From the NCBI RefSeq assembly GCF_025370935.1, contig NC_133474.1, positions 13,265,795 through 13,329,794 of the forward strand: a DNA stretch of 64,000 nt, given 5' to 3'. Under the pieces are notes generated by a model. That model ran no database searches and was not told the origin of the DNA. It saw only the letters and a list, made by a program, of their open reading frames with translations. Of this stretch, positions 56,165 to 64,000 are shown one piece after another (within the stretch, counting starts at the first letter, position 1; each line of letters begins with the position of its first letter). This DNA comes from Choristoneura fumiferana (lineage: Eukaryota > Arthropoda > Insecta > Lepidoptera > Tortricidae). Both the position numbers and the translations under genes were made by a program.

Positions 56165-56370
56165 TGAAAGTCTGTACAAATTGCTTTGTTAATGACAGAT
56201 TCATATCAGTATGACAGATGACAGAGCCAGAGCTATTTCTACTTTTGGCCACCATGAGCGCTGCGATAGATTTCATCACCCCCACCTAGTACTTCGCACC
56301 CTCCCAATAAGAGTTCCTAGTCGACTGACTACGGAACTTTTACGTCTCAGTGTTGTCATCGAAATCACTG

Positions 56371-56380
56371 GCGCCACCTA
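56371..56380 (+). promoter_or_regulatory. CTCF-like motif 2
   Basis: GCGCCACCTA preceded by TG and followed by GTTAG. Same core as motif 1, outside the insertion. Confidence 0.4.
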
Positions 56381-56496
56381 GTTAGTATGTGAGCAACTTC
56401 ACAGAAACGACACCGTTACGCCATCTCTCAGTTCTATAGTTCTATTGAAATGTTAAGGGTGGAACTTTGATATGTTCTGCTTTTCCGACCCTCCGT

Positions 56497-56506
56497 TAGG
56501 TGGCGC
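56497..56506 (-). promoter_or_regulatory. CTCF-like motif 3
   Basis: TAGGTGGCGC, i.e. the complement of GCGCCACCTA, 117-136 bp from motif 2 and in opposite orientation. Confidence 0.4.
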
Positions 56507-57062
56507 TGTAAGATGCTCTTGTATTTAAGAAAGCGTTACGTAGCAGCAGTATTTCGTTATTTTCTACCATCACAGATGGCGTACGCAGTGTCTTAAGAGA
56601 GTACTTTGTTTGTATAAAAATAACTTATTTTCGTTTTAGAAATGTTCACAATCACTGAGTCAATCCTAATAATATTATAAATGCCAAAAGCTTGTGATTA
56701 CGTGAGTCACGCTTGATTTGGTATCGGTAGGTATTGTCTTTAGTTTTCTTAAAAATTTAACCCTGAGCATCAACTCTTTCAATCATACTTCCCAAAACCG
56801 TAATGACGAAATTGACGTTACAAAACGCTGAATATTTACCTGCCCATCTCTAATATTAATACTTACGTGAGTGACCCATGTATTAAAGTAATTAATAAAT
56901 AAATATTACGGCAGTTATTAACTTATTACTCAAAGATTCCAAATTCAATATTTATTTGTCAATGGATTAAATACGGACTAATTCATACTATGTGTTAAAA
57001 GAATAAATCAAATCTGGAACTGCACATTGCGCTCCTAAACTCGAACTCGCCTATGCCTGTAG
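56507..57062. other. Non-coding, nothing recognised
   Basis: AT-rich. Confidence 0.5.
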
Positions 57063-57275
57063 AGCGACCGCCAAGCTAAATGGGATTGGGCCAGACTAGT
57101 CCTCTGAATAGAATAGAAATAGATGGACGAACTCAACCACATGGGGTGGGTTTCGCTTGACAGTCACTGATAGCGAGGCATAACCTGGACGGGGAATTGA
57201 GAGTGGTCGTATATAGTTCAGGCCAGGGTAGAGAAATTAGGCAAGGAGGAGAGGCTTTTGCCCAGAGTATTGGGA
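57063..57275 (+). pseudogene. Heavily decayed RTE LINE C-terminus
   Basis: CGACCGCCAAGCTAAATGGG followed by ATTGGGCCAGAC corresponds, after one lost base, to the AKLKWDWA motif of RTE proteins. The end GGAGGAGAGGCTTTTGCCCA plus G gives GGEAFAQ. Several stops lie between. No tail is preserved. Confidence 0.65.
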
Positions 57276-57958
57276 GCCAAATACACACAGATAGGCTAAT
57301 AAATATGAACTATAACATTATTACAATATATGGGAGAAAATATTTAGTTGCGTTTATGACATTTTATACAACTATATTTTAGCCTAGGCTATCTAGCATA
57401 GCTCCATGAAAAATTATTAGATTTCGATAATTTGTCACTGGGACGCTTCTTTCTGATGCATGGATTAACAAATTAAAAACTCTGTGCACTTCATAAATTA
57501 CCCCAACTTAATCGACAAATTTGGCTTCAATTTATTCCACAGACGGATAAATAAACGAGTCTACCCTTTCCAGGAATGTTTTCTTTCTTTACCCTTTAAT
57601 GGAGTCCACTCAAGTAAATATAATAACAAATAACGTTACCTATTAGAAAGACAAATATACCTACAGAAAGGTTCAACTGACATCACAAGTAATAAGGAAA
57701 AATATTTCCTTTAAGTCAAGTTTATTACGTTACATTCTTTGTACTTATTGTATGAAAGAACCACAAAATTCGGCGGTAAAAATGATATTATCGTTTGTGT
57801 TTCCTGGAGAAGTATTTTAATTAACATTTTCAAAGCAATGAAGTATGTATATATTTTTGATATCACAAAGGCTTTTGGTTTTTCAAGCAGGAGTATGGTC
57901 CAAATGGGAGCATCCAATTGTTGATTTGTCGAATTAGCTTCAGCTTAGGTAGGTACAA
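57276..57958. other. Non-coding, nothing recognised
   Basis: AT-rich. Frames on both strands at 57711-57924 overlap each other and show no motif. Confidence 0.5.
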
Positions 57959-58130
57959 GTACCATAAGCCAAATATGTGATCTACCACCCTAAAGTTGAT
58001 AATCGTTTGCATGTCATAAAACAATAATTCCAATAGACGTATGTCAACTTGAAAGTTCGACTTTTGCAACGTATTCATTTGATATGAACTTGTTTCAAAA
58101 TTGATAGACCACTTATTTGGCTGATGGTAC
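57959..58130 (+). mobile_element. MITE with GTACCATCAGCCAAATA ends, copy 1
   Basis: Starts GTACCATAAGCCAAATATGT and ends ACTTATTTGGCTGATGGTAC (26-bp inverted ends with mismatches). The interior is CCACCCTAAAGTTGATAATC, GTTTGCATGTCATAAAACAA, AACTTGAAAGTTCGAC. About 90% identical by eye to 62370-62543, same orientation. The minus frame 57863-58078 is incidental. Confidence 0.85.
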
Positions 58131-58892
58131 CTACTACTCTCCTCCCGGAAATTTCTCGTCTCTGAAAAATAAATGGGGGTTCTAAAAACGGTAACTTTGG
58201 ACCATTACAGGATTCATTCTTTATAGTAAAACCAACCAGTCGGGTTCGCGTACCGATGATTTCTTACCTAGCACAACATTCAGATTAAAAAAAAAAGTTT
58301 TCAAATATGACATAAGGAAAATTTTCGTCTGTTTCCAAAACTCTAACCGTGCAAACAAATGTGTGTTTACTTACAAATTGTAAAAATAAATCGTATTGTA
58401 AAACTTTTTCATTTAATCTGGAATACGCTACAAAACATTTATTATTTTTACTTATCTTCTTCCCTACATCGAGCGCTATTTAAAAATCACTTATCTCTTG
58501 AACCCTCAAAATAAAAAAATATGTTTCGCTTTGAATTACATCTCTAAAATGTTTTATAAAAGCAACTTGACATATTCTTTATTTACGTTTGAATCGAATG
58601 TTATCTCAAGGATAGCTAATTAATCTTCAATACTTATTGGTATGGTACGCCTTTCCGGCAACATGACAGTCCCGGGAAGTAAAGCCTAATCCCATCCATT
58701 ATCCGTTATACGCGCTGCGTGATTGAATAACAAACAAAAAACTCCCGGGGCAATTGATCTGTGCTACAGAAGATTAAAGATCTGACAGCTTGATCCACTA
58801 TACTCGTAAAATAAGTTAAATATATCTGTAAGCTGCGGCTGACTCGGGCAAAGTCTTTGTTTGTTGGGTTCTTTTTAAGGTAAATAAGTCGT
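58131..58892. other. Non-coding, nothing recognised
   Basis: AT-rich. Confidence 0.5.
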
Positions 58893-59520
58893 TATTAGGG
58901 TTCCGGAGCCAAATTGGAAAAAATGGAACCCTTATAGTTTCGCCATGTCCGTCTGTAAAAAATGAAAAATGAAAATGAAAAGATTTATTCGGGACACATA
59001 CATATAAATAACAGATACAGAACAAAAACATAATAATAATAAAGTGAAATAAAATAAAATGAGATTACAAAATAGAAAAAAAAAAAAAAAAAAAATACTT
59101 ATATGCGCCCGAAATGGTCCCGCCTCAGCATAAAATGCGGACTCCTTTGGTGGAGCCAGCGCTGGTCTTCCGTTGAGACCATTTTAGACGGTCACTTGTC
59201 GTATCGTGCAACGTCGTATATCTGTCTATCGTCGTCTGTCTGTCTGTCCGTCCGTCCGCGGCTTTGCTCAGGGACTATCAATGCTAGAAAGCTGTAAATT
59301 TGCACGGATATATATGTAAACTATGCCGACAAAATGGTACAATAAAAAACTTAAAAAAAAAACACTTTTTATGGTACCTCCCATAGACGTAAAGTGGGGG
59401 TGATTTTTTTTTCTCATCCAACCCTAACCTAAATATACCTAAACTTGAAAGATTCCGTATAAAATACGAAATCCTTAGAAAAATATTACTATATTACTTA
59501 ATATTTTCGTAATGGCGTCA
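58893..59520 (-). repeat. GTGTCGG..GGGTTCC repeat, copy d, interrupted
   Basis: The left end TTAGGGTTCCGGAGCC and ATAGTTTCGCCATGTCCGTC, and the right part CCGTCCGTCCGCGG, AAAGTGGGGGTGA, AATACGAAATCCTTAG and TATTTTCGTAATGGC, are the complement of copies b and c. A LINE 3' end is inserted at the GTCTGT tract. Confidence 0.75.
58957..59190 (-). mobile_element. LINE 3' end nested in repeat copy d
   Basis: The minus strand reads GACCAGCGCTGGCTCCACC, CGCATTTTATGCTGAGGCGG, GACCATTTCGGGCGCATAT, a T run, TATGTGTCCCGAATAAATC and a TTTTCATTTTTCATTTT tail. The same UTR text is at 63161-63283. Confidence 0.7.
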
Positions 59521-60229
59521 AAAATTTTGAATGCCTTTTTTATTGTTTGTAATTATGTAAATTATTCATAATTAATCTTCATTTCAAAATTCTAATTTTA
59601 TAATTTTATTTTAATAACTTACATTGACATTTTTAATTTTCAATTGATAATAATTGTTTCAGTGGTTGTGTTGATTCACCAAATCAGTTTCCAAAATCTT
59701 TACTAATATAGTTTAAAAGAATTTTGTTACTAACAAATTTTGTGATCCCCTTTTGAGATCTATGGGCGTTAAACGCCTGATAATATATATTTTTTTTATT
59801 AAATCTAAAATCGAAGCCGTGGTTTTTAAGAACAGATTTCGCTATCTCTCATAGTTTCTGATTTCTCCCTACTGACCCATTTGGATTGATCATCCTGTAT
59901 TGTAATATAGTAATCTTTTCACTCAATAGAATTTAATAATGCATTGAAGTAGTCGACGTCTTCTTTCAATCAATAAGATTAGACTGTGGATGACAAATTG
60001 TTGATTTACATTTACATCCTGCGGTAAGTATCTCATCGATTCAGAATTACAGATGGAACCTTGTTTCACGCTCTTGAAATTCAACATTTGCAGATAGAAC
60101 TTAGTATACCTACCTCTAGATTTCTCATGACTCATTACGAAATTTCGAAATTTAATTTTTATAGCAAAAAACCCGTATGTGAAGGAAGCTCGTTAAATAC
60201 AAAAACACTGGTTTCTTAAAAATTGACAG

Positions 60230-60262
<33 letters not shown>

Positions 60263-62369
60263 CGCCGTCTAGCAACACTAATGTTTCTTATTAAAGGCGA
60301 GACTGTCCTGGGGCGTTAGATAGGCGTACTCCTTAGACTAATCCTATTTATAAACCCCACCCAGTCTGCATTGGTGCGAGAGAGTCGTAAGACTGATATA
60401 ATAACGTTTCAGCTCTAAATTAAATCTTATTGCAATTAACTATAACAAAATTCGTTTGTGACTATAATTACTATGTAGATTGGTCTAGATTTGCGAAATT
60501 GACTTCATCTCAGATATTCGTAGCATTACGTATTAATGTTTATCCTTCTTTGTTCCAGGTAAGGCAGCCGTTGAAGTAAATGCCGAATACGGGTCCATTC
60601 ATTCGCAAAACATTACTTATCCTAACATAAAAACGTATAGCAGACTTGACACAATAATACGCATAACATAAATACGAATAGCCTAAATAAGCATAACTTT
60701 ATATGCATGGTTTTTATGGCATGCGCATGGGTAACTTTATGACACAACTACCTAATAAGTGCCGTAAAAAAACAAAATCAAATTAAATATTGTTGCAATA
60801 ATATTGATTTTCACTTATTTACACAAAATATATAATAAATTAACAAATAGGTTAAAGAAAAGAAAAATAAAACTAAATTAACTTATTATATTAACCTTAA
60901 AGCAAGTTGAAATTGTGCTGAGATCGAAGCTTGGATAAAAATGATAACGTTGCCGATTGTAGGCATTTGGCGCTTAGACAAAAGTGCGACCATTCTTAGA
61001 AATTATTACACGTTACTAGTGTTTACCCGCGACTTCGCACGCGTAATACATTATTTTTAATTAATTTTAATCTCAAACAAGAGAAATAATAAAACATAAT
61101 AATATTGAGCAAAGTGACGTATGAAAATATCAACAATGACTTTTTTTAAATTTTCACGACTTCAATACTTAAAAACAGGAAAGATAGGGTAGTTAGTTAC
61201 GTATATCTAGAGACTAATAATTATAATTATTTATTTCAGATCGTTAATTAATTACAATCACCCAAATTTATTCTTGGGTTAGGTTAGTATTACATCAGGG
61301 CCGAAGGTTCAAAGTATACAAAAACGGGAGCTTCGTTGTGAAACTCCGCCAATGCCATCTCGTTGAATCTGCGTTCTTTTGTCAAGCTTAATTCACACGA
61401 ATTATCATCTCATTTTGATTCTAAACTTCAAACAAAAATGTAAAAATATTCAATATTTATTTATTTTTTCTGTGCAATTCGTTATTGTTATGCGTATTGA
61501 AGTTTAAAGCATAAAGTTTCCGAATCAGAAAATTTGACGTTATGATTATTAAATTTGTGCTGAGTTATTGTTATGCGTCATTATATTATGCATTTTAGCG
61601 TAGAGTTGCCAGATTCACTTCTTACGATAGAGCCGATAGAGGAAAGTAAAAGGTAAGTAATATATTTAAGTATCAACGCGAAATAATACCGACGTTAAGG
61701 TCAGCGTATGAAACGGCAAAATAAACTTATCCACATAATACATTGTTTCCTCTGTGAATATTTTAAAAAACAAACCTAGTAATAGTTCGCCATCGTGACT
61801 AACTAAATAGTTAGAAGACTTAAAGGAACAGCTAACGTGGTGCATTTATTCAAGTACCTACATAATAAAAGTTTTGACTCAAAATCTTAATAAACACGTT
61901 TCTACTGTAAATGAGCCGTAAAAGGTCCTTTTACACATTTTGTTCACACTACCGGCGCTTAGTACCGGCACAAAAGAAAATGTAGAAACTACACGCATTT
62001 TATCAATAATAGAAACGTACGGTAAGAAACAAGCTTAAGGTACACTATTAACCATACATTTTATTAATTATTTTTTATGTAAAAAATATATACGCGTGTA
62101 TTATTTGGAAACTTCTGATTGCTGCATACGGCATATTAAAGTACAAAATTAGTTTTTTTTTTGGATAATAACATTTGTCAATAATCAATAGTTTCATAGT
62201 AAATTAGCATACACCCGCCGCCCTGCCAGTCAAGAAAGCGGGTGTACTTTTACATTGTACTAACTTCATGTACGGAGGAGTAGGTAGGTACATTATTTTT
62301 TTAAAGTAGGGAATAAATAGTACATTTTGAGTATTTTTTTTAGTATAATTGTTCTTTATATTTGTATAG
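59521..62369. other. Non-coding; (AT)n at 60234-60260; possible acceptor at 60558
   Basis: Mostly AT-rich. At 60538-60558 TTATCCTTCTTTGTTCCAG is a good acceptor; the following frame GKAAVEVNAEYGSIHSQN stays open for about 38 codons in the phase of exons A and B. There is no convincing donor, so it is not called. A short ACTAGC-family head is at 61014-61045 (TACCCGCGACTTCGCACGCG). A short inverted pair CACCCGC / GCGGGTG is at 62211-62248. Confidence 0.4.
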
Positions 62370-62543
62370 GTACCATCAGCCAAATATGTGGTCTACCACC
62401 CTAAAGTTGATAATCGTTTGCATGTCATAAAACAATAATGCCAATAGACTTGTCTGTCAACTTGAAAGTTCGACTTTAGCGACATTTTCATTTGATAGAA
62501 ACTTGTTTAAAAATTGATAGACCAATTATTTGGCTGATGGTAC
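62370..62543 (+). mobile_element. MITE with GTACCATCAGCCAAATA ends, copy 2
   Basis: GTACCATCAGCCAAATATGT to AATTATTTGGCTGATGGTAC, with the same interior as 57959-58130. The left end is intact here while copy 1 has one change. Confidence 0.85.
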
Positions 62544-62732
62544 ACCCGCCATTGTGACTCTCACAAAATTAGGTAAATTAAATTTCGTGCAAAAAAATTT
62601 TTTTTCGTGTGTAACATTTTTCTAGTATCCAAAAAAAATTGAATAAATGATATGTTGAGGTACTAAAAAGGTAGTAAATACTTACTAAGAGATAAATTAG
62701 TTGTTTTTCCTCGAACTGTGTAAAAAAAAGTG

Positions 62733-62764
62733 GTCCAGACATCCTGACGTCAGAATGTCTGGAC
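62733..62764. repeat. Near-perfect 32-bp palindrome
   Basis: GTCCAGACAT and ATGTCTGGAC flank a second palindrome, CTGACGTCAG (CRE-like TGACGTCA in its centre). It could extrude as a cruciform or bind a dimeric factor. Confidence 0.8.
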
Positions 62765-62879
62765 AACTTGCATACTCGGTTTTTTATTGTCTATCGAGGT
62801 ACTAATTATTTTAAGTTAGGTATCAAATAGTAGCAAATAGGTAGTAAATTTTGGTATTTTCTGAACATCATATATCTCC

Positions 62880-62983
62880 ATTAGTCCAGGGGTTCTGACG
62901 CTTACCGGAAAATGCACAGTTCCCGAGGGAACAGCGCGCGGTAACCGAATTCCACGCGGACGAAGCCGCGGGCAAAAGCTAGT
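62880..62983 (-). repeat. ACTAGC-family repeat, 5' part
   Basis: The complement starts ACTAGCTTTTGCCCGCGGCT, CGTGGAATTCGGTTACCGCG, CCCTCGGGAACTGTGCATTT. Best preserved head of the family in this window. Confidence 0.75.
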
Positions 62984-63160
62984 ATGAAATAAAGAGCCTT
63001 GTCATCGCTTGTATGAAATAACAAACAATTAGTCACCATAGAGATATGTTTTGATACTCATCACATTAAATTGAAACATGCAATTTTTTGCCAAATGAAC
63101 ACTTAAGCTCTATTTAAACACTTGTATCCAGCCGAATTGGACAATTATTTTGATAATAAA

Positions 63161-63283
63161 GTAAGAAAGAAAGAAAACATTTATTCGTGACATTTACAAA
63201 GCAGAGAAACATAGAAACATGGAAATCGAGACATTTTATCACGAAATGGTCCCAACTCAGCATGATGTCAACCTTGCGGCTTG
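63161..63283 (-). mobile_element. LINE 3' end with (CTTT)n tail
   Basis: The plus strand shows GTAAGAAAGAAAGAAAAC, ATTTATTCGTGACATTTAC and CACGAAATGGTCCCAACTCA plus GCATGATG, the complement of the UTR seen at 58957-59190. Confidence 0.7.
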
Positions 63284-63465
63284 ATAATGATTGAATTAAA
63301 GCTTTTTTTGTTAATTTTTAATATTTTATTTTAGAGTATGTATTCCTCCGTGCTAGACTCCAATTCGCACTTATCCAGTTTTTTTGTGTAAAAAACATAC
63401 TTTTGTCACTTAGAGACAGCTGTTTTAAAAGCACATAGGGTCACGGAGTAAGAAAGCAATTTAAA

Positions 63466-63535
63466 TTTGTTTGTTTGTGTGTTTGTTTATACTCTTTATT
63501 GTACAAAAAGGAAAAACAAAAAGGTTAAAAAAAAG
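63466..63535 (-). mobile_element. LINE 3' end with CAAA-type tail
   Basis: TTTGTTTGTGTGTTTGTTTA, TACTCTTTATTGTACAAAAA and GGAAAAACAAAAAGGTT are the complement of the last 70 bp of 31372-31527. Confidence 0.75.
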
Positions 63536-64000
63536 TAAATTGTTAAGTTAATTTAAATAGATATCCTCCTTAAAAAAAGTCTGATTTAGCTAACTAAGTC
63601 ATCAAAATAAAAAGCCAATTAAAATTTGCGTCTATTTGCTCCTGGTGTGACGCGGCGCGGTTTTGACTGATTGTATTTTATATTGCTTTAAGTTTACATT
63701 GTAATTATATTCTCATTAAAATTTGAATCGATTAAAATTTTTTGTAGATTTTTTAATTCGAATTTTAAGTGGCTAATACGTACTTTGTTCCAAATGTAAT
63801 CCAATAGGGACTACGCCGAAAATACGGCAGTTAATTTGTATTGTTAACTATTACAAGCTACAATCAGTAAACTGTCACCCGGTGATTGTTATGCAAATAG
63901 CCATTGTAGTATCCAGTTAATTTGTTGTAAATGCCACCATTAAGTGAAGATTAAATTTGCACAATAAAAGATAATTGCTAATAAGGCAAGATAATGTTTA
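63536..64000. other. Non-coding, nothing recognised
   Basis: AT-rich to the window edge. Confidence 0.5.

Larger units (their letters stand above)
55580..56307 (+). mobile_element. 728-bp insertion nested in repeat copy c
   Basis: It is bounded by TTGG at 55580-55583 and CCAA at 56304-56307, with TA on each side (55578-55579 and 56308-56309). The interior is not part of the host repeat. It begins with GCGCCACCTAGTG text, has a possible intron (donor GTAAGT at 55783, acceptor CGTTTTCAG ending at 55969) and a 62-codon ORF. It may be a DNA transposon with very short inverted ends or a captured gene piece. The assignment rests on comparison with copy b. Confidence 0.5.
55021..56338 (+). repeat. 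GTGTCGTACACGCCC..GGGTTCC repeat, copy c, interrupted
   Basis: The left part (55021-55579) reads AAAACCGGCCAAGACTGTGT, AGGGTTCCGTAGCCATTGCG, AAGGATTTCGTATTG, CCGATCACTGAAAAG, CACCCCCACTTTACGG and GACAGACAGACGGACAAACA plus TGGCGAAACTA. The right part (56308-56338) reads AAGAGTTCCTAGTCGACTGA then CTACGGAAC. In copy b these two segments are contiguous, so a 728-bp sequence has been inserted between them. Confidence 0.75.

Noticed and set aside
61573..61652. Open frame MRHYIMHFSVELPDSLLTIE followed by a GTAAGT donor
   Set aside because: Poor acceptor, AT-rich codons, no support. GTAAGT is expected about 15 times by chance in 64 kb. Worth checking only with RNA data.

Overview
The window is eukaryotic and most likely from a moth or butterfly (Lepidoptera). 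It is AT-rich and almost gene-free, and is packed with small interspersed repeats typical of lepidopteran introns and intergenic DNA. These include RTE-clade LINE remnants with GAT-rich tails, a tRNA-derived SINE with the same kind of tail, many 5'-truncated LINE 3' ends with short simple-repeat tails, fold-back MITEs of several superfamilies, and a CCTAA telomere-like motif (the insect telomere unit). I see no tRNA or rRNA gene, no CRISPR array, and no bacterial-style gene or operon. Family names rest on my recognition of sequence patterns, not on a database search.

Layout. 0-4.5 kb: non-coding DNA with a decayed LINE tail, a fold-back MITE with a 9-bp target duplication, the C-terminus of a LINE ending in a long (AC)n microsatellite, and an unusual cluster of short palindromes around a CpG-rich core. 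7 kb: LINE/SINE-like 3' end. 11-12.5 kb: frameshifted retroelement C-terminus with CCHC and PD-D motifs, then a TTAA-flanked MITE. 14-17.6 kb: second copy of the CpG-rich core, an AT microsatellite, and nested lepidopteran repeats. 21-22.6 kb: a short membrane-protein-like reading frame on the minus strand (best candidate for a terminal exon), then an RTE remnant. 25-31.5 kb: MITEs, a head-to-head inverted Penelope-like structure with a hammerhead-like core, and a SINE. 36-38 kb: RTE reverse-transcriptase remnant and a PIF/Harbinger-type MITE. 42.8 kb: the best candidate first coding exon (signal-peptide-like start followed by GTAAGT), preceded by a chain of short upstream ORFs. 43-48.9 kb: LINE with target duplication, large fold-back, 145-bp tandem array, MITE. 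50-63.5 kb: further RTE debris, a nested 728-bp insertion carrying a small ORF and CTCF-like motifs, a MITE pair, and LINE tails.

Host coding sequence is minimal: two candidate first exons on the plus strand (30.15 and 42.87 kb), each with 58 coding bases and a phase-1 donor, and one candidate terminal exon on the minus strand (21.09-21.24 kb). If the two plus-strand exons are real, they could be alternative starts of one large gene continuing beyond the right edge. No gene identity can be assigned.
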